Below, piece by piece: positions 54,103 through 63,784 of a DNA stretch of 64,000 nucleotides; position 1 is the stretch's first letter, and the number at the start of each line of letters is the position of its first letter. Source of the stretch: Parapedobacter tibetensis. Its GTDB lineage: Bacteria; Bacteroidota; Bacteroidia; Sphingobacteriales; Sphingobacteriaceae. The position numbers and the translations under genes were made by a program. Location: assembly GCF_024704835.1 (NCBI RefSeq), contig NZ_JAMXBE010000010.1:105095-169094 (forward strand). The letters are read 5' to 3'. The notes below the pieces were generated by a model that saw nothing but the letters and a program-made list of their open reading frames with translations, did not search any database and was not told the origin of the DNA.

Positions 54103-56742
54103 TTAATACTGGTATACATGGAGTTTCCGGTCGTTTTTGCTGCATATCAAATAAGCCCTGTTATCGCTATGTAACTTGCCAAAATAAAAATACGGACTGC
54201 CTGTTGTGGGGAACCCATCGACCAAGGTTCCATCGGGATTGAATACGTAGAGTAACCCATTTCCTGCTGTGGCAATACCGATCTGGTGCGTGCCGGAGGT
54301 TGTGCGGAAAAATTGCGGGCGTAGTGCAATGCGCTGGCCAAAGTCATAGTGGTATACCAAGCTGCTGTCTTGATACCGATACACGGACAGTTGCCCGTTG
54401 TCTGTAAACACAAATTCGGGTAAGCGATTGTCTGTTATGTTTTCCGTGTCAAATGTATGCGATGCGCTCCATTGCCCCATCACTTTACGCGATTGCTGCT
54501 GCTCGAAGGAGATGGTGGTAAGCATTCCGGCGGTGTCCGTAGTGGCAATCCATGATGATGAAGGCTCATCGGGGAGGGTATATAGTCCAATTGGATTCTG
54601 GAAATCGGTACGCGTTTTTGCTTCAGTCAGCTGTACCAACTGACCATTGTAATTAAAAAAATAAAACCTTCCCGCGTCTGTGCCAGCGATGACATAATTG
54701 ATATCATCCACATGGGTGGACTTGAGGTCAAACAGGATATCGCCGGTAACGGTCTTGTTTTCCCATCCAGGAAGTATCTTCCCCCTTGCATCATATGCCA
54801 GTATACGGTTTTTGGCAGGCACAAACAACCGGATATCCTCCCCATCTTCAAACACGGTGGCACTGCTCGTAGCGCCATGGGGCAATTGCAGGGAAAATCC
54901 TGGTAGGGGATTGCCGCCGGTATCAATGCGGTAGAGTCGTTGTGCTGTGGTAAGTATGATGCTGCTGTCTGCCAATTGATGCACACGTCCCAATATAGGG
55001 CCGGGCAATTGTGCGTTCCACAGCTGCTGCCCATCCGGCGACACCGCATAGAGGATGTGATTGGATGCCTGGACCAGGATAAATTTACTGGAATGGTCAT
55101 AATCAAGTACCATGGGCCCGGCAACGGGCCTGCCATGCAGGTCGAATGTCCACTCCGGTGTGGCGCCTGGCGCTTCCGTATCGGCGTACTTCGCATAGAA
55201 ATTGCTGAAAAAACCTCCTGATGAACCCGATAGTTGGAAGGACCATGCATAGAATTTTTGATAACCAAAATGTGCTTCATCGGTGTAAGCGGCTTCAAAT
55301 GGAGCTTTCAATCCGCGTGCGATGGTGTTTGATGCATTTTCATTGTTAACAAACACGGCTACATTAGCCCTATTGGCCTGTAAACGGTCAAAGTTGATAT
55401 AACCTAACGTGCTTGCCAGGGTCTTCTGCTGAGCGTATTCCGTTTCGAACCGCCGCAGGGTGCTGGTATGGTTGGCACAGATCATATATTGGTCAATCAA
55501 GAGGAAGTATGGGCGGGTAAATGCTTTCAAAGGGTCGCCAAAGCTATAGTACAACAGGTTGGAATGGTTGAGCCTGTATAAGTTTGCGGGATAAGGTGTG
55601 CTAATCCGTTGGATGGTGTTGGCAAAGGATAGGGAATCTTTCACCTTGATGATGGCGAGGGTTTCCCGGTTGGCCAATTCAAGTACAGCGAATTCGTTTC
55701 CCCACTCCGGCAACAGCTCTTCTTGAATGGATACCTTAGCCGTATGTCGGATCAACCGGTGTTGCTCACGCATTTGGGCAATTTCCTTTCTAGTGGTTAG
55801 CAGGTTGGTAATGCCATCATGTAATCGTATAAAATCCGAGATGCCGAACGAAATATAGGTGGCGGTGGTAGCGGGAACGATGTTTTTCAGGGTTTGTTCA
55901 ATGGGCTGTTGTTGGCTGTATAAGGATAAGTACTGGGTTGAATCAACCTCCAATGTACTGCTACCGCTAAACATGAGTGCATCGCTTTTGAAGTTCATGC
56001 GCAATGTTGAATAGCCCGAAAGACCTTCCAGCAACCGAACAAAATCACCCGGTTTATTGGCCATGAGACTCCCTGCGAAATCGAACAACCGTTCGTGATT
56101 GATATACCATGTCAAAGGCGAATTACCGTTGTTCCCTTGACGGAAATAAGTGATCGCTGCATCAGGAAGCTTAGGCGATGTATCATCGGTGGCACGGTTT
56201 ATTAAATCTGCAGAAAAACTTGCGAATAAGACTCCTTGGTGTTCGGCCACATACAGGGATTGCTTGCCATCGGGTAAATGCATGCGGAAAAGTTGTTGTT
56301 GCAAGGAATCCATCCACTCCGGGTTGAAGCCTGCATCGATGGTTTCCACCTCGTTAAACAAGGTTTGTATGGTCAACGATTTATTGGCGGGTAGCGCCAT
56401 GAGGTAATCAATCTGCGCCTTACTGGGGTGGAAGGATAACGCGATTTCCTCTCCATGGGTATATGCCGAGATCAGTTCATGCCGCAACACCTGCTCGCGG
56501 ATATCGGTCAGTTGCTGAAAATGTGCATCGCCGAGCATGGCCTTGAAAATATCGAATCCGCTGAAGATGTCATCCAATACCTCGTCGTTCTGGAATGATA
56601 CCAAAAAAACAGCATCTTCGGGAACATGGGTAAATAGTTTCCGTTTGGATTGGTCGCCCTGCTTGAGATCGGCAAAATATAAAACAGAAGCAACGATCAC
56701 AGCAATGAACAATACCGATGTGACGATAATCGTGTTCCTCAT
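54103..56742 (-). CDS. Membrane-anchored DUF3352-like protein with C-terminal beta-propeller
   Basis: Start chosen at the ATG reading MRNTIIVTSVLFIAVIVASVLYF (position 56742), giving 879 aa with one N-terminal membrane anchor; in-frame ATGs at 56787 and 56865 would add residues before the anchor. About residues 35-520 resemble the DUF3352 type (VPEDAVFLVSFQND, SLYVAEHQGVLFASFS, GNEFAVLELANRETLAIIKVKD). About 560-879 is a repeat-rich propeller (VQASNHILYAVSPDGQQLWNAQLPG, LLYVFNPDGTLVDGFPTTG) like PQQ/FG-GAP-type blades. Function unknown; it would face the periplasm. Convergent with the gene at 51060. Confidence 0.7.
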   Translation of the reverse strand: MRNTIIVTSVLFIAVIVASVLYFADLKQGDQSKRKLFTHVPEDAVFLVSFQNDEVLDDIFSGFDIFKAMLGDAHFQQLTDIREQVLRHELISAYTHGEEIALSFHPSKAQIDYLMALPANKSLTIQTLFNEVETIDAGFNPEWMDSLQQQLFRMHLPDGKQSLYVAEHQGVLFASFSADLINRATDDTSPKLPDAAITYFRQGNNGNSPLTWYINHERLFDFAGSLMANKPGDFVRLLEGLSGYSTLRMNFKSDALMFSGSSTLEVDSTQYLSLYSQQQPIEQTLKNIVPATTATYISFGISDFIRLHDGITNLLTTRKEIAQMREQHRLIRHTAKVSIQEELLPEWGNEFAVLELANRETLAIIKVKDSLSFANTIQRISTPYPANLYRLNHSNLLYYSFGDPLKAFTRPYFLLIDQYMICANHTSTLRRFETEYAQQKTLASTLGYINFDRLQANRANVAVFVNNENASNTIARGLKAPFEAAYTDEAHFGYQKFYAWSFQLSGSSGGFFSNFYAKYADTEAPGATPEWTFDLHGRPVAGPMVLDYDHSSKFILVQASNHILYAVSPDGQQLWNAQLPGPILGRVHQLADSSIILTTAQRLYRIDTGGNPLPGFSLQLPHGATSSATVFEDGEDIRLFVPAKNRILAYDARGKILPGWENKTVTGDILFDLKSTHVDDINYVIAGTDAGRFYFFNYNGQLVQLTEAKTRTDFQNPIGLYTLPDEPSSSWIATTDTAGMLTTISFEQQQSRKVMGQWSASHTFDTENITDNRLPEFVFTDNGQLSVYRYQDSSLVYHYDFGQRIALRPQFFRTTSGTHQIGIATAGNGLLYVFNPDGTLVDGFPTTGSPYFYFGKLHSDNRAYLICSKNDRKLHVYQY

Positions 56743-56848
56743 CCTAGACAAACCTAACACAAAAAGTGCCGAACTGGAAATTTTCATGAACTTTATTACG
56801 TGTTTGAAAGATTGTTTGAAACATGGCAGTCGGTAGGTCGGGATGATC

Positions 56849-56880
56849 CTTGCATATAACTCCAATTATAACTATGTTTG
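56849..56880 (+). promoter_or_regulatory. Bacteroidota promoter for the DUF423 gene
   Basis: CTTG at 56849-56852, 20-nt spacer, TATGTTTG at 56873-56880 (fits TAnnTTTG), 50 nt before the ATG at 56931. It lacks the TATGTTCTACATA operator, which shows that the operator is not simply part of the ordinary promoter. Confidence 0.6.
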
Positions 56881-56930
56881 GCAAAATATTGTACCGTACA
56901 ATTGGCCTTATATAAATCGTTGACATACCG

Positions 56931-57320
56931 ATGAATAAACGGATTATACTCACTGCCTCTTTCTTTGGCCTTTCCGCTGTAATATTAGGTGCTTTCGGAG
57001 CACATGGTTTGGAAGACAAAATCAGCGAAGACCATTTGAAAACATGGGAAACCGCAGTGGACTACCAATTCTACCATACAGTGGCATTATTGTTTTTGGC
57101 CACCTTTTCGAGGGCGAAAAATTCATTTATCAAGCTCGCTTATGCTTCATTCACATTGGGAATATTGCTCTTTTCGGGATCGTTATATTTGTTAAGTACA
57201 TACTCGCTTACCGATTTCGGCAAACCTGCCATCTTAGGACCCATTACCCCTATTGGCGGGGTGTGTTTCATTGTGGGCTGGTTGGGGTTATTCATTGCCA
57301 CCATAAAGAGCAGGGGCTAA
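56931..57320 (+). CDS. DUF423 family membrane protein (YgdD-like)
   Basis: 129 aa with four hydrophobic segments. ILGAFGAHGLEDKISEDHLKTWETAVDYQFYHTVALL is the DUF423 signature, and GPITPIGGVCFIVGWLGLFIA its C-terminal part. Small inner-membrane protein of unknown function found across bacteria. Confidence 0.93.
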   Translation: MNKRIILTASFFGLSAVILGAFGAHGLEDKISEDHLKTWETAVDYQFYHTVALLFLATFSRAKNSFIKLAYASFTLGILLFSGSLYLLSTYSLTDFGKPAILGPITPIGGVCFIVGWLGLFIATIKSRG

Positions 57321-57400
57321 ATTAATTTTTCCCGTACCGTTGGTTCATCCGCGCTCATATAAAGCATGGATTCACCAGTTTAATGATCTTTTATCCGACT

Positions 57401-59884
57401 ATGCTTGAATTTACGGAAGGTAATGAGGATGTACGCGCCACGTTATTCGTGGAGGTGATACTGCCTTTGGCCATTTCCAAAACATATACGTATCGTGTTC
57501 CCAATGCATGGAATGACCAGGTAGCGATTGGCAAACGCGTCATCGTGCAATTTGGGAAGAACAAGGTCTATTCAGCCATCATCTACCGGGTGACGGACCA
57601 ACCCCCGGGATTGTATGAAGCCAAGTATATCCTCGACGTATTGGATGATACACGCATTGTTGAAGATACCCAGCTCCAACTATGGGAATGGATTGCTACC
57701 TATTACCTATGTAGGTTGGGCGAAGTGATGCAGGCAGCCTTGCCCGCGGCCCTCAAACTGGCCAGCGAGACCAAAATCATTGCAGTGGATACGGGTCTTG
57801 TCGACCGGTCTGAATTGAATGACAAGGAGTATCTTATCTTGGATGCGCTGGATATTTCACCTGAGCTGAAAGTGAGCGATATCGTGAAGCTGCTGGGACA
57901 AAAAACGGTATTTCCCATTTTGAAGCGGCTTTTTGACAAGGGCTTGATCATGATTTCCGAGGAAGTTTCGGCAAAATATAAACCCCGAATGAAAGCGTTC
58001 ATCAGGCTCCACGGTGAATATGCAGACAACACGGGGAAAAAGCTGCTGTTGGAGTCGCTCAGTAAAGCTCCGAAGCAGCAGGATGCGGTGCTGGCTTACC
58101 TCCAATTGGCGCGCTTGAACCCTGATGCGGCCAAATCGGACATCATGGAGGCGAGCAGTTGCAGTGCGGCCACGATAACGGCTTTGGTGGATAAAGGGGT
58201 ATTTGTATTGGAAGAACGGGCCATTAGTCGGCTGGATGGTGAACCCATTGATGTGTCGGGGGATTTTACATTCAATGACGCCCAATCAAAGGCTTTTGGT
58301 GAAATAAAGAATAAATTCGAGGAAAAAGATGTGGTGTTGCTGCACGGTATCACCGCATCGGGCAAGACCCAACTGTATATCCGCCTCATTGAGGAGGCCG
58401 TGGCCAAAGGGAACAATGTGCTTTATCTCCTACCGGAAATCGCATTGACCGCGCAGATTACCGAGCGGCTGCGCTTGCATTTTGGCAATCAGCTGGGTGT
58501 TTACCATTCACGGTTCAATGACAATGAGCGGGCGGAGGTGTGGCATAAGGTACTCAACCATGAATACCAGGTGGTAATCGGGGCGCGATCGGCTGTTTTT
58601 CTGCCATTCCAATCTTTGGGGCTCATCATTGTTGACGAAGAGCACGAAACGTCTTATAAACAATTTGACCCTGCACCCCGCTACCATGCACGTGATACGG
58701 CTATCTACCTCGGCCATATCCATGGCGCCAAGGTGTTATTGGGTTCGGCCACACCCGCCGTGGAAAGTTATTACAATGCCCGTGCGGGCAAATATGGCCT
58801 AGTGGAATTGAACCAACGATACGGGGATGCTCAACTGCCCGAAATCACTACGGTGAGCATCGGCGAAGAAAGCCGGAAGGGAAACATGTTTTCATACTTC
58901 AGTGGCACGCTGCTGCAGGAGATAGAAAAGGCATTGGCCCAACAGCAACAGGTTATCCTCTTCCAGAATAGACGAGGGCATACGCCACTTCTGCAATGTA
59001 AGACCTGCGGTTATATTGCGAAATGCATCCATTGCGATGTGAGCCTTACCTACCATAAAAGCAGCGGCAAATTGCATTGCCATTATTGTGGATTTTCGGA
59101 GGAGCCCGTACCGGTATGCCCGGCATGCGGCTCTACCCATATCGAAAGCAAGGGGTTTGGTACCGAACGCGTGGAAGAGGAGCTTGAATCATTGCTTCCC
59201 AATGCCCGTATAGGTCGCCTTGATTTGGATTCAACACGGGGTAAGCACGGCTTTGACCGGGTGCTTAATGCGTTTGACGAGCACCGCTATGATATCCTGG
59301 TAGGCACCCAAATGGTGGCGAAAGGACTGGATTTTGGAAAAGTAAGCGTCATTGGCATCATCAACGCCGATGGGCTGATCAATTATCCGGACTTCAGGGC
59401 CTATGAAAGGGCCTTTTCGTTACTGGCCCAAGTGAGCGGAAGGGCGGGGAGGCGCAATAGCAGTGGGAAGGTGATCATCCAATCCTATGCACCGAGCCAT
59501 CGTATTATCCAACAAGTGATGGAGAATGACTATGTAGGGATGTTTATGACGGAAGTGACCGAACGGAAGAATTATGCTTACCCACCCTTTTTCCGGTTAT
59601 TCAAAATCGATGTGAAGCACAAAGAACAACAAACCGTCCATGATGCGGCACATCGCTTGGCTGTATTGCTGCGGGAGGGCTTGGGAAGCCGGGTGATTGG
59701 ACCCGAAGTGCCGTTAGTGAGCCGTGTGCGTAACAATTACATCTACAGCATCATGCTCAAAGTGGAACGCATGGGTACGAGCATGGCCAAGGTGAAGGAA
59801 CTGATAAAAAGTACGCTATTGAATTTTGAAGCCAATAAAGCCAACAAGGGGGTTCGTCTGCAGATTGATGTAGATCCTTACTGA
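57401..59884 (+). CDS. priA: Primosomal protein N' (PriA helicase)
   Basis: About 827 aa from ATG 57401 (57383 is an in-frame alternative). It restarts collapsed replication forks by 3'-5' helicase action and primosome loading. N-terminal DNA-binding domain begins RATLFVEVILPLAISKTYTYRVP. Walker A is GITASGKTQLY, Walker B IVDEEHE; helicase motif GSATPAVESYYNA. The zinc module contains CKTCGYIAKCIHC and CHYCGFSEEPVPVCPAC, eight Cys in all. VGTQMVAKGLDF and QVSGRAGRR are motifs V and VI. The 3' end overlaps the convergent gene by 7 bp. Confidence 0.96.
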   Translation: MLEFTEGNEDVRATLFVEVILPLAISKTYTYRVPNAWNDQVAIGKRVIVQFGKNKVYSAIIYRVTDQPPGLYEAKYILDVLDDTRIVEDTQLQLWEWIATYYLCRLGEVMQAALPAALKLASETKIIAVDTGLVDRSELNDKEYLILDALDISPELKVSDIVKLLGQKTVFPILKRLFDKGLIMISEEVSAKYKPRMKAFIRLHGEYADNTGKKLLLESLSKAPKQQDAVLAYLQLARLNPDAAKSDIMEASSCSAATITALVDKGVFVLEERAISRLDGEPIDVSGDFTFNDAQSKAFGEIKNKFEEKDVVLLHGITASGKTQLYIRLIEEAVAKGNNVLYLLPEIALTAQITERLRLHFGNQLGVYHSRFNDNERAEVWHKVLNHEYQVVIGARSAVFLPFQSLGLIIVDEEHETSYKQFDPAPRYHARDTAIYLGHIHGAKVLLGSATPAVESYYNARAGKYGLVELNQRYGDAQLPEITTVSIGEESRKGNMFSYFSGTLLQEIEKALAQQQQVILFQNRRGHTPLLQCKTCGYIAKCIHCDVSLTYHKSSGKLHCHYCGFSEEPVPVCPACGSTHIESKGFGTERVEEELESLLPNARIGRLDLDSTRGKHGFDRVLNAFDEHRYDILVGTQMVAKGLDFGKVSVIGIINADGLINYPDFRAYERAFSLLAQVSGRAGRRNSSGKVIIQSYAPSHRIIQQVMENDYVGMFMTEVTERKNYAYPPFFRLFKIDVKHKEQQTVHDAAHRLAVLLREGLGSRVIGPEVPLVSRVRNNYIYSIMLKVERMGTSMAKVKELIKSTLLNFEANKANKGVRLQIDVDPY

Positions 59885-60651
59885 TTGACGAGGCTAAAAT
59901 TGTATTGGAGGGTGATGGCGGCTACCGGAGCGAAGAAGTATTCAAATCGGTAACGTTTTGTTTGATCAGGTATGGTGCTGTATGTTTGTTTCTCACCCTC
60001 ATCTTTTGGTAGCGGTGCATATAAATTAGACTTTTGGTAAGTGTAGGCGATGTTGAAATTGGCTTCAGCGCTTAGCGCCACCCGAGGTGTAAGGTACAAT
60101 TTGAATCCAACCAACGGTGATATCAACAGCGCATTTTTATTGTCCTGGGTTCTTGCAGTTATGGAGTCAGTGGTAATGGCATGATAGGTATGCCCGTCGA
60201 ACTGTTGCACCATGAAGCCTATATCCGCACCGAAGTAAGGTTGGAACCTGGTGTAATTGATGCTCTTTTCGATACCCACTTTCACGGCTGTATTTTGCAG
60301 TTTTCCTTTGCCGGTAGCACACCCTTCACATTCGTTGGTAAACGAAACATCCTGATTAAAATAAGCGGCCTGCAACCGGTATCCGATTTGATTGTCGTTT
60401 ATCTTGAAGAGAATCCCATTGAGGTATGACGTATGGAAAGCTTGTCCATAGGGTTCGTTGAGGATTTGCGGGAATTGTTCGTAGCTGTAAGCCCTAATGG
60501 CGATGGTGTACCAGTAATCCGTATTGAAATTATAGTTCTTTTTCTTCGGGATGATAGGGTCGAGATAGTTGACCGTATCAATTTTCGTCACTTGGGCCGA
60601 TGCATAACCGACTAGATTGCAAAGCATAACAAGTAAAAGTATATACCTCAT
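59878..60651 (-). CDS. Probable outer-membrane beta-barrel protein
   Basis: 257 aa, signal peptide ending YASAQ. Alternating strands with aromatic girdles (YWYTIAIRAYSYEQF, IGYRLQAAYFNQDVSF, VALSAEANFNIAYTY, RYRFEYFFAPVAAITLQYNFSLV) suggest an 8-strand porin-like barrel of the OmpW/OmpA type. No enzyme motif; function unknown. Convergent with priA, overlapping its last codons. Confidence 0.7.
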   Translation of the reverse strand: MRYILLLVMLCNLVGYASAQVTKIDTVNYLDPIIPKKKNYNFNTDYWYTIAIRAYSYEQFPQILNEPYGQAFHTSYLNGILFKINDNQIGYRLQAAYFNQDVSFTNECEGCATGKGKLQNTAVKVGIEKSINYTRFQPYFGADIGFMVQQFDGHTYHAITTDSITARTQDNKNALLISPLVGFKLYLTPRVALSAEANFNIAYTYQKSNLYAPLPKDEGEKQTYSTIPDQTKRYRFEYFFAPVAAITLQYNFSLVNQ

Positions 60652-60729
60652 CCGTGATAGCGTTTATACCGTGCGAAAATAGTAAATAAAATTGTATATC
60701 GAGCGTGTGGTTGGAAATAGGTAAGGGTA

Positions 60730-60800
60730 TCGCAGTTAGCCATTAGCTGATAGCCAACAGCCGACAGCTGATAATCGATAGCTAATACCCGATAACCGAA
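60730..60800. repeat. Cluster of short imperfect repeats between the OMP and pcm genes
   Basis: Variants of TTAGC, AGCTGATA and GATAGC follow each other in both orientations (for example ATTAGCTGATAGC and GATAGCTAAT). It looks like a degenerate intergenic repeat with several possible small hairpins. A box TATTTTTG at 60818-60825 lies only 7 nt before the pcm ATG and is doubtful as its promoter. Confidence 0.5.
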
Positions 60801-60832
60801 TCATCAATCTAAAATCTTATTTTTGGGGCGTA

Positions 60833-61489
60833 ATGGCATATAAGTTTATTGACAATTATCGGGAACGGGGCGCACGGAAGCAATTGGTGGAACTCTTGAA
60901 GCGAAGAGGAATAGCCGACAAGAAGGTGCTAGAAGCCATCGGCAAGGTGCCCCGGCATTATTTTTTTGACGAAACCTTTTGGAACCAAGCCTATAAAGAT
61001 ATTGCCTTTCCCATTGGGGGGGGGCAAACGATTTCTCAACCCTATACCGTGGCCTACCAAACTGAATTGCTGCACATTAAACCAGGCGATAAAGTGCTGG
61101 AGATTGGCACGGGGTCTGGCTACCAAACCTGCATCTTAATGGAACTGCGTGCCGACGTATATACCATAGAACGGCAACAGAGCCTCTATGACCGCACCAT
61201 CCAAGTATTGCCCTATATGGGGTACAAACCACATTTTTTCCTTGGCGATGGCTCCAAGGGAATCCCCGCGCACGCACCTTATGACAAGATATTGGTGACT
61301 GCCGGAGCGCCCTTTGTACCTGAAATCATGCTGAAGCAGCTTCGCATCGGAGGGGTGTTGGTCATTCCGGTGGGAAGTGAAAAAGAACAGAAAATGGTAA
61401 CCATCATCCGAGCGGGGGAGCACGACTATGACCGGATTGAGCTGGACACATTCCGGTTTGTACCCTTAGTGGGCGACCAAGCATGGTAG
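60833..61489 (+). CDS. pcm: Protein-L-isoaspartate O-methyltransferase
   Basis: 218 aa. Repairs isoaspartyl residues in aged proteins using S-adenosylmethionine. IGKVPRHYFFDETFWNQAYKDIAFPIGGGQTISQPYTVAYQTELL is the family's N-terminal signature; VLEIGTGSGYQTCIL is the SAM-binding glycine loop; KILVTAGAPFVPEIMLKQLRIGGVLVIPVG completes the Rossmann fold. Followed 27 bp later by the MutS-like gene. Confidence 0.95.
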   Translation: MAYKFIDNYRERGARKQLVELLKRRGIADKKVLEAIGKVPRHYFFDETFWNQAYKDIAFPIGGGQTISQPYTVAYQTELLHIKPGDKVLEIGTGSGYQTCILMELRADVYTIERQQSLYDRTIQVLPYMGYKPHFFLGDGSKGIPAHAPYDKILVTAGAPFVPEIMLKQLRIGGVLVIPVGSEKEQKMVTIIRAGEHDYDRIELDTFRFVPLVGDQAW

Positions 61490-61516
61490 TGTCATTAATA
61501 ATCATCAAATCAGCAA

Positions 61517-63325
61517 ATGAACAGTTTTGATATATACCGAAGGAACATAACGGATACAAATAAGGCGCTGGCTTCCTTGCGCAAATCGATAAACAGCAAT
61601 TCCTTTTTGCGTCTTGGGGTCATCATCGGCGGCGGTGCTGCACTGTTTATGGGTGTGCAGTCGGAGAAAGTATGGCTGGTATTAGTGCTATTTTTTGCAG
61701 TGATTTTGCTTTTTTCGGGGCTGGTGTGGCGACAAAGCAAGCTGGAAGCAAAGAAGGCTGTACTGCTTGATTTTTTGGCAGTCAACCAAAACGAGATCGA
61801 CATCGTTGATGGCAAGCCAAACCGTTATCCCAACGGGGAATCTTTCAGGGATGGCGGCCATCCCTATAGTGAAGATTTGGATGTATTTGGCGTATCTTCA
61901 TTATTTGCTTTAGTCAACCGCAGCGCTACGGTGCAGGCCAACCGACTACTGGCAACTTGGTTGATGGCTCCGGCAGATGCCACAACCATCGCGATGAGGC
62001 AGCAAGCGGTCAAGGAGTTGGCCGATGATGCGGGCTGGTGCCAGCAGTTCCAGGCCAAGCTGTGGTTCAATTTGGAGAAACACGAGGATTTCAGGCAGCA
62101 GTTTGCGCGCTATCTAAATGACCGTAATCTCACGTTTGGCAACACGCTCCTGCGCATGTATGTGAAGGTGGTGCCCTGGTTGATGGGGGGGCTAGTAGGG
62201 CTAGCTTTTTTTGTGCCCACGTGCTCAAGTATAGCTATTTTTTTGGCCATGATACATGTATTGGCTGCCGTAAGGTATGGGGGTGAGGTAGGTCGCATCG
62301 CTGGTAAAATGGATAAAACCGGACAATTATTGGGGGCTTTTGCGGAGTCGTTCAAACTGGTTGAAAGCCGGAAATGGGAGAGCCAGTTAGGTATGAAATT
62401 GTTTTTGTCCTTACGTTCCGAAAATGGCACCAAACCGATTTCGACTGTTTTCAAGGAATTGGCTACGCTGATTGACCGGCTAGACTACCGGCTGAATATG
62501 TTGGTTGGCGCCGTCCTCAATATGGTGGCGTTGTGGGATTTCAGGCAGGTATTTGCCATCCTCGACTGGCGTGCCAAATACGGTGTAGATATCCTGAAAG
62601 CCTTTGATGTGGTCGCGGAGATCGAAGCACTGGGCAGCTTGGCCGCATTAAGCCGAAACCACCCACAGTGGGCATTCCCTGAGGTGATCAGCGCTACAGC
62701 ACCTTTTGTGGAGGCCTCTGTACTTTCCCATCCGCTCATTCCGGCCGATAAATCGGTGCCTAATGACTATCAGATGGAAAACCACCGCGTAGCGCTTATT
62801 ACAGGCTCCAATATGGCGGGTAAGAGCACATTCCTACGGACGGTGGGGAGTAATGCCGTGTTGGCTTTTTGCGGTGCACCCGTGCATGGGGAGCATATGC
62901 GAGTAGCGACGTTCCACTTGGTCACTTATATGCGGATCAAGGATTCGCTGAATGAAAGCACGTCTACCTTTAAGGCCGAGCTCGACCGGATACACATGAT
63001 TCTTCAAACCGTGAAAAGCCAACCGAATACGTTTTTCCTTATCGATGAAATGCTGCGGGGAACGAATTCAATGGATAAATATTTGGGTTCCAAAGCGATT
63101 ATCAAGCAATTGGTTGCCGATGGTGGGGTAGGTATGGTGGCTACGCACGACTTGCAACTGGCTAAACTCGCCGATGAACACCCCGGCATTATAGCCAATT
63201 TCCATTTCGATATTCAGGTACGGGATGATGAGATGGTCTTTGACTATAAACTCAAACCCGGTGAGTGTACCATTTTCAATGCTTCCCTATTGCTTAAAAA
63301 CATCGGCATACATGTGAATGGTTGA
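61517..63325 (+). CDS. Membrane-associated MutS-like ATPase
   Basis: 602 aa. Two hydrophobic segments near the N terminus (about 30-80: LGVIIGGGAALFMGV and LVLVLFFAVILLFSGLVW) and another pair around 215-255. The C-terminal ~200 residues are a MutS ATPase domain: Walker A ITGSNMAGKSTFLRTVG, Walker B FFLIDEMLRGTNSMDK, and ATHDLQLAKLADEHPG. The mismatch-reading domain of MutS1 is absent and no Smr domain is seen, so this is neither MutS nor MutS2. Such membrane MutS homologs are widespread in Bacteroidota; their role is unknown. Converges on smpB with no gap. Confidence 0.88.
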   Translation: MNSFDIYRRNITDTNKALASLRKSINSNSFLRLGVIIGGGAALFMGVQSEKVWLVLVLFFAVILLFSGLVWRQSKLEAKKAVLLDFLAVNQNEIDIVDGKPNRYPNGESFRDGGHPYSEDLDVFGVSSLFALVNRSATVQANRLLATWLMAPADATTIAMRQQAVKELADDAGWCQQFQAKLWFNLEKHEDFRQQFARYLNDRNLTFGNTLLRMYVKVVPWLMGGLVGLAFFVPTCSSIAIFLAMIHVLAAVRYGGEVGRIAGKMDKTGQLLGAFAESFKLVESRKWESQLGMKLFLSLRSENGTKPISTVFKELATLIDRLDYRLNMLVGAVLNMVALWDFRQVFAILDWRAKYGVDILKAFDVVAEIEALGSLAALSRNHPQWAFPEVISATAPFVEASVLSHPLIPADKSVPNDYQMENHRVALITGSNMAGKSTFLRTVGSNAVLAFCGAPVHGEHMRVATFHLVTYMRIKDSLNESTSTFKAELDRIHMILQTVKSQPNTFFLIDEMLRGTNSMDKYLGSKAIIKQLVADGGVGMVATHDLQLAKLADEHPGIIANFHFDIQVRDDEMVFDYKLKPGECTIFNASLLLKNIGIHVNG

Positions 63326-63784
63326 TCAATGAGTTTTCATCACCCTTGCCAACTCGCGTTTGGTGTCACGCTCCTTAATGGAATCCCGTTTATCAAAATC
63401 TTTTTTGCCTTGCGCCAATGCGATTTCCACCTTAGCAAACCCCCTTTTGCTGATGAAGATGCGCAGCGGGATGATGGTGAAGCCACGTTCCTCGCCCTTG
63501 GTTTTCAATTTCTTGATTTCCTTTTTGTTGAGCAGGAGCTGGCGGTCGCGCTTGGCTTCATGGTTATAGAATGAGCCGTGGGAATATTCGGCGATGTGCA
63601 TATTGCGGATATAGAGGCCATCATCGAAAAACGCACAAAAGGAATCGTTGATATTGACCTTGCTCTCCCGGATGGATTTGATTTCCGTGCCGAGAAGTCG
63701 AATACCAGCCACATAAGTGTCCAGGATATGGTATTCGAAGTGTGCTTTTTTGTTTTTAATATTGATAGCTGAAGATAATGCCAT
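63326..63784 (-). CDS. smpB: SsrA-binding protein SmpB
   Basis: 152 aa, normal length. Binds tmRNA and brings it to stalled ribosomes. INIKNKKAHFEYHILDTYVAGIRLLGTEIKSIRESKVNINDSFC, the YSHGSFYNHEAKRDRQLLLNKKEI block and the basic tail KRDSIKERDTKRELARVM are diagnostic. No tmRNA gene was recognised in the window. Confidence 0.96.
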   Translation of the reverse strand: MALSSAINIKNKKAHFEYHILDTYVAGIRLLGTEIKSIRESKVNINDSFCAFFDDGLYIRNMHIAEYSHGSFYNHEAKRDRQLLLNKKEIKKLKTKGEERGFTIIPLRIFISKRGFAKVEIALAQGKKDFDKRDSIKERDTKRELARVMKTH

